From contig NC_059300.1 in assembly GCF_017591435.1 (NCBI RefSeq), positions 14,431,960 through 14,495,959 on the forward strand: DNA of 64,000 bases, written 5' to 3'. The notes beneath the pieces were generated by a model. It saw only the letters and a list, made by a program, of their open reading frames with translations, was not told the DNA's origin and did not search any database. The DNA comes from Portunus trituberculatus. Taxonomy: Eukaryota > Arthropoda > Malacostraca > Decapoda > Portunidae. Below are positions 23,367 through 34,584 of this stretch, in pieces; positions within the stretch are counted from its first letter, which is position 1; each line of letters starts with the position of its first letter. The position numbers were made by a program, and so were the translations under genes.

Positions 23367-23390
23367 GTTTTGGTGCACAAAACGCTGTAA
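23344..23390. repeat. Perfect 23-bp palindrome at a satellite orientation switch
   Basis: TTACAGCGTTTTGTGCACC continuing to AAAA is followed, after a single G at 23367, by its exact reverse complement. The arms extend outward with few mismatches to roughly 60 bases each. It could form a cruciform or hairpin. Confidence 0.92.
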
Positions 23391-23473
23391 TACACAAAAA
23401 TAACCTATTTTTTACTTATTTCAGTTCCTTAGACAAAGAGTATGTTTTGCTTGCATTCTGAGTTTTGTTGCAT
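23367..23473 (-). repeat. Short inverted satellite segment
   Basis: About 107 bases of the monomer in reverse orientation (TTTTGGTGCACAAAACGC, then TTCAGTTCCTTAGACAAA), ending at TTTTGTTGCAT, after which the forward spacer AAGGTGTTTTATGAAAA resumes. Confidence 0.9.
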
Positions 23474-26400
23474 AAGGTGTTTTATGAAAAAAAAACTATC
23501 GATTGAAAATTTTCCTTATTCGTCATTTTAGATTGTTTTGCTTTAAAATAATTAAATTGATGAAAACAAGCTAATATAGAGTGTTATTTCAGTAGTTTTT
23601 ATCTTTTACCACCAAAACACAGAAATGCTACCAAAACACACTATTTGTCTAAGGAACTGATATATGTCAAAAATGGGTCATTTTAGTGTATTTCAGCGTT
23701 TTATGCACCAAAACTCAAGATGCACGCAAAACACACTATTTGTCTATTGAACTGAAATATATCAAGAAAGGGTTATTTTGGTGTATTCCAGCGTTTTTAT
23801 GCAACAAAACTCAGAATTGCAGGGAAAACACACTATTTGTCTTAGGAACATAAATTTGTAAAAAAATGTGTTATTTTTATGTATTCCAGCATTTAATGCA
23901 CCAAAACTCAGAATGCAGGCAAAACACACTATTTATGTAAGGAAATGAAATATGTCAAAAATGGGTTATTTTGGTGTATTAGAGCGTTTTTTCCACCAAA
24001 ACTCAAAAATGCATGCAAAACACTATATGTGTTATGTTTATTTATGTGTTTTTAAGGTGTTTTATAAAAAAAACTATTCATTGAAAATTTTCTTTATTCG
24101 TCATTTTATATTATTTTGCTTTAAAATAATTAAATTGGTGAAAACAAGCTAATATAGAGAAACCAAAGTGAAATTAACAAAAACATTGTATTGTAGTCGT
24201 TTTTAGTTTTTTTCCACCAAAACACAAAAATGCTACCAAAACACACTATTTGTGTAAGGAACTGAAATATGTCAAAAATGAGTTATTTTGATATATTTCA
24301 GCGTTTTATGCACCAAAAGCCAAAATGCAGGCAAAACACACTATTTCTTTAAGGAACTGAAATATATAAAAAAAAAATGAGTTATTTTGGTATATTCCAG
24401 AGTTTTATGCAACAAAACTCAGAATTGCATGCAAAACAGACTATTTGTCTAAAGAACTTAAATATGCCAAAAAGGTGTTATTTTGGTGTATTCCAGCGTT
24501 TTATGCACCAAAACTTAGAATGCAGGGAAAACAACATATTTCTCTAAGGAACTGAAATATGTCAAAAATGGGTTATTTTTGGTGTATTACAGCGTTTTGT
24601 GCACCAAAACTCAGAAATGCATGCAAAGAACTATATTTGTTGAATGTCTTATTTATGTTTTTATGGTGTTTTATAAAAAAAAAAAAAAAAACATCTCGAT
24701 TGAAAATTTTGCTTATTCCTCATTTTACATTTAAAATAATTAAATTGATGAAAACAAGCTAATATAGAGAAACCAAAGTGATATTACACAAAAACGTGGT
24801 ATTTTAGTAGTTTTTAGTTTTTTTCCACCAAAACACACTATTTCTCTAAGGAATTGAAATATGTCAAAAATGGGTTATTTTAATGTATTTCAGCGTTTTA
24901 TGCACCAAAACTCAAAATGCAGGCAAAACACACTATTTGTCTAAAGACCTGAAACATATAAAAAAAATGGGTTATTTTGGTGTATTCCAGCGTTTTATGC
25001 AATAAAGCTCAGAATTGCTGGCAAGACACACTATTTATCGAAGGAACTGAAATATTTCAAAAAGATGTTATTTTTGTGTATTCCAGCGTTTTATGCACCA
25101 AAACTCAGAATACAGACAAAACACACTATTTGTCTAAGGAACTGAAATATGTCAAAAATGGGTTATTTTGGTGTATTACAGCGTTTTGTGCACCAAAACT
25201 CAGAAATCCATGCAAAGCACTACATTTGTTAAACGTCTTACCGATGTGTTTTTAAGGTCTTTTATGAAAAAAAGGAAAAAAAACTATCTCGATGGAAAAT
25301 TTTGTTTATTTGTCATTTTACATTGTTTTGCTTTAAATTAATTAAATTTATTAAAACAAGCCAATATAGACAAACCAAAGTGAAATTACACAAAAACGTG
25401 ATATTTTAGTAGTTTTTAGCTTTTTTCCACCAAAACACATACATGATACATAAAAACACTATTTCTCTAAGCGGCTGATATATGTCAAAAATAGATTATT
25501 TTGGTGTATTTTAGCGTTTTATGCACCAAAACTCAAAATGCAGGCAAAAAACACTATTTGTCTAAGGAACTGAAATATATCAAGAAAGGGTTATTTTGGT
25601 GTATTCCAGCGTTTTTATGCAACAAAACTCAGAATTGCAGGCAAAACACACTATTTGTCTTAGGAACATAAATATGTAAAAAATGTGTTATTTTTATGTA
25701 CTTTAGCATTTAATGCACCAAAACTCAGAATGCAGGCAAAACACACTATTTGTCTAAGGAAATGAAATATGTCAAAAATGGGTTATTTTGGTGTATTATA
25801 GCGTTTTTTCCACCAAAACTCAAAAATGCATGCAAAACACTAAATGTGTTATGTTTATTTATGTGTTTTTAAGGTGTTTTATAAAAAAAAAAACTATTGA
25901 TTGAAAATTTTCCATATTCGTCATTTTATATTAATTTGCTTTAAAATAATTAAATTGGTGAAAACAAGCTAATATAGAGAAACCAAAGTGATATTTTAGT
26001 AGTTTTTAGCTTTTTCCACCAAAACACATACATGATACCTAAAAACACTATTTCTCTAAGCGGCTGAAATATGTCAAAAATAAATTATTTTGGTGTATTT
26101 TAGCGTTTTATGCACCAAAACTCAAAATGCAGGCAAAAAACACTATTTGTCTAAGGAACTGAAACATATAAAAAATAGGTTATTTTGATGTATTCCAGCG
26201 TTTTATGCAACAAAACTCAGAATTGCTGGCAAAACAATCTATTTGTCTAGGAAACGGAAATATTTCAAAAAGGTGTTATTGTTGTGTAATCCAGCATTTT
26301 ATGTACCAAAACTTAGAATACAAGCAAAACACACTATTTGTCTAAGGAACTGAAATATATCAATAATGGATTATATTGGTGTATTACAGCGTTTTTTGCA

Positions 26401-29400
26401 CCAAAACTCAGAAATGCATGCAAAGCACTGTATTTGTCAAACGTCTTATTTATGTTTTCTCGATTGAAAATTTTGCTTATTCGTCATTTTACATTGTTTT
26501 AAAACGCTTTAAAATAATGAAATTGATGAAAACAAGCTAATATAGAGAAACCAAAGTGAAATTTAAAAAAAACAGTGTTTTAGTAGTTTTTAGCTTTTTT
26601 CCACCAAAACACAGAAATGCTAACAAAACACGTTTTGTCTGAGGAACTTAAATATGTCAAAAATGAGATATTTTGGTGTATTTCAGCGTTTTATGCACCA
26701 AAACTCAAAATGCAGGCAAAACACACTATTTGTTTAAGGAACTGAAATATATCAAAAATGAGTTATTTTGGTTTATTCCAGCGTTTTATGCAACAAAACT
26801 TAGAATTTCAGGCAAAACACACTACTTGTCTAAGGAACTTCAATATGTCAAAAAGGTGTTATTTTATTGTATTCCAGCGTTTTATGCACCAAAACTCAGA
26901 ATGTAGGCAAAACACACTATTCGTCTAAGGAACTGAAATATGTCAAAAATGGGTTATTTATAGTGTATTACAGCGTTTTGTGCTCCAAGACTCAGAAACG
27001 CATGCAAACCACTATATTTTTTAAACTTCTTATTTATGTGTTTTTATGGTGTTTTATGAAAAAAAACTATCTCCATTGAAAATTTTGCTTCTTCGTCGTT
27101 TTACATTGTTTTGCTTTAGAATAAAGAAATTGATGAAAACAAGCTAATATAGAGAGACCAAAGTGAAAATATACAAAAACGTGGTATTTTTTTAGTTTTC
27201 AGTTTTTTTTCCACCAAAACACAGAAATGCTACAAAAACACAATATTTGTCTAAGGAACTGAAATAGGTCAATAATAAGTTATTTTGGTTTATTTCAGCG
27301 TTTTCTGCACCAAAATTCAAAATCCAGACAAAACATACTATTTGTCTAAGGAACTGAAATATATAGAAATGGGTTATTTTGGTGTATTCCAACGTTTTAT
27401 GCAACAAAACTCAGAATTGCAGGCAAACCACACTATTTGTTTAAGGAACTTAAATATGTCAAAAACGTGTTATTTTGGTGTATTCCAAAGTTTTATGCAC
27501 CAAAGCTCAGAATGCAGGCAAAACACACTATTTGTCTAAGGTACTGATATATGTCAAAAATGGGTTGTTTTTGGTGTATTACTGCGTTTTGTGCACCAAA
27601 ACTCAGAAATGCATGCAAAGCACTATATTTGTTAAACATCTTATTTATGTGTTTGTATGGTGTTTTATGAAAAAAAAAAAAAAACTATCTCGATTGAAAA
27701 TTTTGCTTATTCATTATTTTACATTTTTTTACTTTAAAATAATTATATTGATGAAAACAAGATAATATAGGGAAACCAAAGTGAAATTAACAAAACGTGG
27801 TATTTTAGTAGTTTTTATCTTTTTTACACCAAAACACAAAAATGGTACCAAAACACACTATTTGTCTAAAGAACTGTAATATGTCAAAAATGGGTTATTT
27901 TAGTGTATTTCAGCGTTTTATGCACCAAAACTCAAAATTCAGGCAAAACACACTATTTCTCTAAGGAACTGAAACATATAAAAAAAAATGGGTTATTTTG
28001 GTGTATTCCAGCGTTTTATGCAATAAAACTCAGAATTGCTGACAAAGCACACTATTTATCTAAGGAACTGAAATATTTAAAAAAAAAAGGTGTTATTTTT
28101 GTGTATTTCAGCGTTTTATGCACCAAAACTCAGAATACAGGCAAAACACACTATATGTCTAAGTAACTGAAATATGTCAGAAATAGGTTATTTTGGTGTA
28201 TTACATCGTTTTTTGCACCAAAACTCAGAAAGCCATGCAAAGCACTATATTGTTAAACGTCTTATCTATGTGTTTTTAAGGTGTTTTATAAAAAAAAAAA
28301 AAATCTATCGACTGAAAATTTTGCTTATTCGTCATTTTACATTGTTTTGCTTTAGAATAATTAAATTGATGAAAACAAACTAATATAGAGAAACCAAAGT
28401 GAAATTACACAAAAACGTGGTATTTTTGTAGATTTGAGCTTTTTTCCACAAAAACACAGAAATGCTACAAAAACACACTATTTGTCTAAGGAACTGAAAT
28501 ATGTCAAAAATGGGTTATTTTGATGTATTTCACCATTATATGCACCAAAACTCAAAATTCAGGTAAAACACACTATTTGTCTAAGGAACAGAAATATATA
28601 AAAAAAAAGGGTTATTTTGGTTTATTTCAGCGTTTTATGCACCAAAATACAAAATGCAGGAAAAACACTATTTGTCTAAGGAACTGAAATATGTTAAAAA
28701 TGGGTTATTTTAGTGTACTCCAGCGTTTTATGCAACAAAACTAAGAATTTTAGGCAAAAGACACGATTTGTCTAAGGAACTTATATATGTCAAAAAGGTG
28801 TTATTTTGGTGTATTTCAGCGTTTTATGCACCAAAACTCAAAAAGCAGATAAAACACACTATTTGTCTAAGGTACTGAAATATATAAAAATGGGTTATAT
28901 TTGTGTATTCCAGCTTTTTATGCAACAAAACTCAGAATTGCAGGCAAAACACACTATTTGTCTAAGGAACTTAAATATATCAAAAAGGAATTATTTTGGT
29001 GTATTCCAGCGTTTTATGCAAAAAAACTCAAAATTGCAGGCAAAACACACTATTTGTCTAATTAACTTGAATATGTCAAAAAGTGTTTTATACACCATAA
29101 CTCAGAATGCAGGCAAAACACACTATTTATCTAAGGAACTGAAATATGTCAAAAATGGGTTATTTTGGTGTATTACAGCGTTTTGTGCACCAAAACTCTC
29201 CAATACATGCAAAGCACTATATTTGTTAAATGTCTTATATATGTGTTTTTAAGGTGTTTTATGAAAAAAAAACTATCTCGATTAAAAATTTTGCTTATTC
29301 GTCATTTTACATTATTTTGCTTTAAAATAAATAAATTAATGAACACAAGCTAATATAGAGAAACCAAAGAGAAATGAACAAAAACGTGGTATTTTAGTAG

Positions 29401-30752
29401 TTTTTAGCTTTTCCATCAAAACACAGAAATGCAGGCAAAACACACTATTTGTCTAAGGAACTGAAATATGTCAAAAATGGGTTATTTTGATGTATTTCAG
29501 CGTTTTATGCACCAAAACTCAAAATGCAGGCAAAACACACTATTTGTCTATGGAACTGAAATATATAAAAAAAATTGATTAATTTAGTGTATTCCAGCGT
29601 TTTATGCACCAAAACTCAGAATGCAGGCAAAACACCTTATTTGTCTAAGGAACTGAAATATTTCAAAAAGGTGTTATTTTGGTGTATTTCAGCGTTTTGT
29701 GCACCAAAACTCAGAAATGCATGCAAAGCATTTTATTTGTTAAACGTCTCATATATGTGTTTCTAAGGTGTTTTTGGAAAAAAAACTATCGATTAAAAAT
29801 TTTGCTTATTCGTCATTTTACATTGTTTTGCTTTAAAATAATTAAATTGATGTAAACAAGCTAATAGAGAAAAACCAAAGTGAAATAAAAAAAAAACATT
29901 TATTTTAGTAGTTTTTAGCTTTTTTCCACCAAAACACATAAATGCAAAAAACACACTATTTGTCTAAGGAACTGAAATATGTCAAAAATTGTTTATTTTG
30001 ATGTATTTCAGCGTTTTATAGACCAACACTTAAAATACAGGCAAAACACACTATTTGTTTAAGAAACTGAAATATATCAAAAATGAGTTATGTTGGTGTA
30101 TTCCAGCGTTTTATGCAACAAAACTCAGAAATGCAGGCAAAACACACTATTTGTCTAAGGAACTTAAATATGTCAAAAAGGTGTTATTTTTTTTTTTTTT
30201 TTTTTGTATTCCAGCGTTTTATGCACCAAAACTCAGAATGCAGGCAAAACACACTATTTGTCTAAGGAACTGAAATATGTCAAAAATGGGTTATTTTGGT
30301 GTATTACAGCGTTTTGTGCAACAAAACTCAGAATTGCATGCAAAGCACTATATTTGTTAAACGTCTTATTTATGTGGTTTTAAGGTGTTTTATGAAAAAA
30401 TAACTATCTCGATTGAAAATTTTGCTTATTCGTCATTTTACAGCATTTTGCTTTAAAATAATCAAATTGATGAAAACAAGCTAATATAGAGAAACCAAAG
30501 TGAAATTAACAAAAATATTTTATTTTAGTAGTTGTTACCTTTTTTCCACCAAAACACAGAAATGCTACCAAAACACACTATTTGTATATGGAACTGAAAT
30601 ATGACAAAAATGAATTATTTTGGTGTATTTCAGCGTTTTATGCACCAAAACTCAAAATGCAGGCAAAAATCTCTATTTGTTTAAGGAACTGAAATATATC
30701 AAAAATGGGATATTTTGTTGTATTCCAGCGTTTTATGCAACAAAACCCAGAA
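23474..30752 (+). repeat. Satellite array, forward block 5 (subfamily B, ~610-bp higher-order repeat)
   Basis: The most regular part of the array. Spacer landmarks lie near 23505, 24085, 24700, 25290, 25905, 26465, 27085, 27690, 28310, 29285, 29800 and 30415, so most intervals are 560-620 bp with one double-length and one short unit. Each unit has four clear monomers, one diverged monomer (TTTTTCCACCAAAACACAG) and the spacer. Near-identical stretches (for example 23640-24100 and 25440-25960) show recent duplication of blocks. T- and A-runs occur at 24673-24690 and 30185-30205. No gene is seen. Confidence 0.95.
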
Positions 30753-30774
30753 CAAAACATAAAACGCTGGAATA
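30721..30774. repeat. Hairpin at the main satellite orientation switch
   Basis: TATTCCAGCGTTTTATG at 30721-30737 is matched by its exact reverse complement at 30758-30774, with a 20-base loop. Left of it the array reads forward, right of it reverse. Confidence 0.9.
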
Positions 30775-31141
30775 CACCAATATAACCCATTTTTTTTTTT
30801 ATATATATTTAAGTTCTTTAGACAAATTGTGTGTTTTGCCTGCATTTTGAGTTTTGGTGCAGAAAACGCTGAAATACACCAAAATAACCCATTTTTGACA
30901 TATTTCAGTTCCTTAGACAAATAGTGTGTTTTGGTAGCATTTCTGTGTTTTGATTGGAAAAATAGCTAAAAACTACTAAATTTCCATGTTTTTATTACTT
31001 TCACTTTGGTTTCTCTATATCAGCTTGTTTTCATCAATTTAATTATTTCAAAGGAAAACATTGTAAAATGTCGAATAAGCAAAATTTTCAATCGAGATAG
31101 TTTTTTTTCATAAAACACCATAAAAACACATAAATAAGACG
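30753..31141 (-). repeat. Inverted satellite segment (subfamily B)
   Basis: Monomers and one spacer in reverse orientation. The spacer still has the subfamily B form (CATCAATTTAATTATTTC). It ends in the ACACATAAATAAGACGT word, where the Penelope fragment begins. Confidence 0.9.
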
Positions 31142-31428
31142 TCCGAAATAGGTTAATTTCCAGGAAATCGTATTTTCAGTAGGAAAGCAATAACTAAGGT
31201 AGCTACGAGCAGCATCTTTAATGGGCCAAACGTTTTGACATTTCATCTTATGTCATCATCAGTGGTCTAAAATAAGATAAAACGATACAACAAATATAAG
31301 TATAAAAGAATAAAGTAAAAATACAAAGAGAATTACAATGATAAAAATTCACATTATCATAAGTGGATATGCTGACAGAGTATTGTTGAGGGATGGCTTT
31401 ACTTGGGAAATATATAGGGATTCCAGTA
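31142..31428 (-). mobile_element. Truncated Penelope-like element, 3' fragment
   Basis: From about 31172 the sequence matches 61959-62210 almost base for base (TTTTCAGTAGGAAAGCAATAAC, then TTGAGGGATGGCTTTACTTG), that is, the 3' untranslated part and the last codons of the Penelope-like element at the right edge. About 30 extra bases (31142-31171) lie beyond the other copy's end. The match stops after GGGATTCCAGTA at about 31428, so this copy is 5'-truncated, as is common for target-primed insertion. No complete coding region remains. Confidence 0.9.
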
Positions 31429-31776
31429 CTCTTTTTTATACATCAAAACTCAGAATTGCAGGCAAAACACACTATTTGTCTAAGAACTTCAATATGTCAA
31501 AAAGATTTTATTTAGGTGTATTCCAGCGTTTTATGCACCAAAACTCAGAATGCAGGCAAAACACACTATTTGTCTAAGGAACTTAAATATGTCAAAAATG
31601 GGTTATTTTGGCGTTTTATAGCGTTTTGTGCACCAAAACTCAGAAATGCGTGTTATTTATGTGTTTTTAAGGTGTTTTATGAAAAAGAAACTATCGATTG
31701 AAAATTTTGCTTATTTGCTTTAAAATAATTAGATTGATGAAAACAAGCTAATATAGAGAAACCAAAGGGAAATTAA
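31429..31776 (+). repeat. Satellite segment, forward orientation
   Basis: About three monomers plus a shortened spacer in forward orientation, flanked on both sides by reversed repeat. The switch back is near 31776, where AAATTAATTGAAATG meets TTTTTTTTCATAAAACACC. Confidence 0.88.
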
Positions 31777-33476
31777 TTGAAATGTTTTTTTTTCATAAAA
31801 CACCTTAAACACACATAAATAAGACGTTTTTACAAATATAATGTTTTGCTTGCATTTCTAAGTTTTGGTGCATAAAACGCTTGAATAAACCAAAATAAGC
31901 CATTTTTGACATATTTCAGTTCCTTAGACAAATAGTGTGTTTTAGTAGCATTTCTGAATTTTGGTGCAAAAAAGTTGAAAACTACTACGATAATACGTTT
32001 TTGTTCATTTTACTTTGGTTTGTCTATATTACCTTGTTTCCATCAATTTTATCGTTTTGAAGCAATATAATGTAAAATGACGAATAAGCAAAATTTTCAA
32101 TCAAGATAGTTTTTTTTTTCATAAAACATCTTAAAAACACATAAACAAGAAGTTTTAACATATATAGAGTTTTGTCTGCATTTCTTAGTTTTGGTGAATA
32201 AAACAATTAAATACACCATAATAACCCATTTTTTATATATTTCACTTCCTTACACAAATAGTGTGTTTAAGTACCATTTCTGTGTTTTGATGCAAAAAAG
32301 CTAAAAACTACTAAAATAACATCTTTTTGTTAATTTTACTTTGGTTTCTGTATATTAGATTGTTTCCATCAATTTAATCGTTTTGAAGCAAAACAATGTA
32401 AATTGACTTGAATAAACAAAATATTTAATCTAGATAGTTTTTTTTTCATAAAACACCTTAAAAACACATAAATAAGACGTTTTAACAAATATAGTGTTTT
32501 CCCTGTATTTCTAAGTTTTGGTGCATAAAACGTTTAAATGCACCATAATAACCCATTTTTTATATACTTCAGTCTCTTACACAAATAGTGTGTTTTGACG
32601 CAAAAAAGCTGAAAACTACTAAAATAACACCTTTTTGTTAATTTTACTTTGGCTTCTCTATATTAGATTGTTACCATCAATTTAATCGTTTTGAAACAAA
32701 ACAATGTAAATTAACTTGAATAAACAAAATATTTAATCGAGATAGTTTTTTTTTCATAAAACACCTTAAAAACACATAAATAAGACGTTTTTACTAATTT
32801 AGTCTTTTTTTTTCATTTATTTATACTATGTGGACTTTTCACGGGAATTTATTTTCCTGCATTTCTAAGTTTTGGTGCATAAAACGCTTAAATACACAAA
32901 AATAACCCATTTTTTACATATTTCAATTCCTTAGACAAATAGTGTGTTTTGGTAGCATTTCTGAGTTTTGGTGCAAAAAAGCTGAAAACTACTAAAATAA
33001 CACGTTTTTGTTCCTTTTACTTTGGTTTCTCTATATTGCCTTGTTTCCATCAATTTTATCGTTTCGAAGCAAAACAACATAAAATGACAAATGAGCAAAA
33101 TTTTCTATCGAGATAGATTTCTTTCATAAAACACCTTAAAAACACATAAATAAGACATGTTAACAAATATAGTGTTTTGCCTGCATTTCTTAGTTTTGGT
33201 GCATAAAACGCTTAAATATACCATAATAACCCATTTTTTTATTTACTTCAGTTCCTTACACAAATAGTGTGTTTTATTACCATTTTTTGTGTTTTGATGC
33301 AAAAAAGCTAAAATCTACTAAAATAACATCTTTTTGTTCATTTTTCTTTGGTTTCTCTATATTAGATTGTTTCCATCAATTTAATCGTTTTGAAGCAAAA
33401 CAATGTACATTAAATTGAATAAACAAAATATTTAATCAAGATAGTTTTTTTTTTTTTATAAAACACCTCTGTTATG
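31777..33476 (-). repeat. Satellite array, reversed block 1 (~320-bp higher-order repeat)
   Basis: Reverse-orientation monomers with spacers of subfamily A form (CATCAATTTTATCGTTTTGAAGC) near 32045, 32365, 32680, 33055 and 33380, giving a shorter unit of about 320 bp than in the forward blocks. The array ends at ATAAAACACCTC before unrelated sequence. It contains the SINE fragment at 32802-32851. No gene is seen. Confidence 0.93.
32802..32851 (-). mobile_element. 3' fragment of the same SINE family
   Basis: On the minus strand this reads TAAATTCCCGTGAAAAGTCC, then ACATAGTATAA and an A-rich tail, matching the last ~31 bases of the SINE at 21805-21840 with two differences. Only the tail is present, so it is either a strongly 5'-truncated SINE or the 3' end of a LINE that shares this tail. 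Confidence 0.7.
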
Positions 33477-33756
33477 ACCGTCACATATTAATATAATATA
33501 CTGTACTTTAGGTTAATATGTCTAGTGTCTTGCCTGCAATGTTTTCTTTGGTTATTATTGTAATGCTATCAGGACGACTTATTTAAATATTTACTTTTTA
33601 TCAATTTATCAATCAATTTTATATTATATTCGTGTTTCGTGATTCGTATGTGTATAATGTAATACTGTACTTATATGCTTTTATGTAAAGCGGCTGCTTG
33701 TTTGATGTTTTAGAGTGTCGTGACGTCATCTTTGTTGTCCCTTTGTGAGAGAGAGA
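33477..33756. other. Unassigned non-satellite sequence left of the hAT remnant
   Basis: About 280 bases with no homology I recognise, starting TGTTATGACCGTCAC at the satellite edge. It contains a perfect TGACGTCA (CRE-type) palindrome at 33721-33728 and a GAGAGAGAGAG tract at 33746-33756. It may be the 5' region of LINE A or an LTR fragment, since TG starts are typical of LTRs. No second copy is in the window. Confidence 0.5.
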
Positions 33757-33977
33757 GCCGATGTAGTGTTGCCGTTTTGTGGGTTTTTACCCTCAAATCT
33801 GTGGGTAAGCAGGCTGTTTGTGGGTGCCTTTGTAGGTAAGGCGATTTTACGTCTATTTGTGGGTAAAATTCATTCCACACTCCACACCCCCGATGTTGCT
33901 CCGCCCTAACCGCCTAACGGTCGGCCAGTTCTCAGTGCGGCAACCAGCGAGATAGTGGTAGCCCTAATTATCTTACC

Positions 33978-34041
33978 ATGAGTGACAAGAAATATACTCA
34001 GCATTACAGGGCAGCTTGGGAAACTGACAGCCGATTCAAAG
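33978..34041 (+). CDS. Candidate first exon of a hAT/BED-type protein (partial)
   Basis: ATG in good context (TTACCATGAG) opens 21 codons, MSDKKYTQHYRAAWETDSRF then K, ending in AAAG directly before GTTAGT, a strong 5' splice site. The wording K-Y-x-Q-x-(F/Y)-x-x-x-W-x-x-D-x-x-F-K resembles the N-terminus of many hAT-derived or BED-finger-related proteins, in which a Trp-Leu pair follows. No second exon is visible downstream, where GT repeats and the right end of the remnant follow, so this is an orphan exon. The assignment rests on recalled family wording, not on a search. Confidence 0.4.
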
Positions 34042-34067
34042 GTTAGTTGATTATTGTTGCCTTGCAT

Positions 34068-34069
<2 letters not shown>

Positions 34070-34128
<59 letters not shown>

Positions 34129-34214
34129 TGAGACAATGGGTAAATTAATTTTTGGGTGGTGTATAGCTATAACACACGAATAGATTACTATATAAAATAA
34201 ATTGTAAATGCTTA

Positions 34215-34251
<37 letters not shown>

Positions 34252-34300
34252 GCTATAACACACGAATAGATTACTATATAAAATAAATTGTAAATGCTTA

Positions 34301-34371
<71 letters not shown>
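34070..34371. repeat. Compound (GT)n microsatellite with a ~57-bp interspersed unit
   Basis: GT runs at 34070-34127, 34217-34248 and 34303-34371. Between them a unit starting TATAGCTATAACACACGAAT and ending AAATGCTTATA occurs at 34162-34217 and 34247-34302, with a more diverged third copy at 34406-34455. The HTHTHT open frames on the minus strand are only the repeat translated. Confidence 0.95.
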
Positions 34372-34372
<1 letters not shown>

Positions 34373-34584
34373 CAATTGTTAAATTAATTCTTAGTAGGTG
34401 TTGTACAGCTATAACAAACGAATAGATTAATATATAAGTAAATTGTAAATACATAAAAATAAAGAATATTTGTGGGTAGATTTGTGGGTATTCCATACAA
34501 ATTTGTTGGATTTTTGTGGGTAAAATGTACGATTTTTATGGGTAGCACTCTAGACTAAAGTGGCAACACTGAGTCTGCCGATGT

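Larger units (their letters stand above)
33765..34576 (+). mobile_element. hAT-like DNA transposon remnant, internally deleted
   Basis: An identical 8-bp word GCCGATGT lies at 33757-33764 and 34577-34584, the target duplication length of hAT elements. Just inside the left copy is AGTGTTGCC; its reverse complement GGCAACACT is at 34562-34570, about six bases in from the right copy. (C/T)AGTGTTGCC is a frequent hAT terminus. Both subterminal regions carry many TTTGTGGGTA words (33776-33870 and 34468-34545), like the subterminal repeats of hAT elements. The middle holds one short coding exon and expanded GT repeats. The small offset of the right inverted repeat is unexplained and lowers confidence. 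Confidence 0.55.

Noticed and set aside
31142..31428. Independent solo repeat or novel element
   Set aside because: It matches the 3' end of the Penelope-like element at 61959-62210 nearly base for base.
33906..34496. ORFs with poly-HisThr
   Set aside because: Direct translation of (GT)n microsatellites on the opposite strand.
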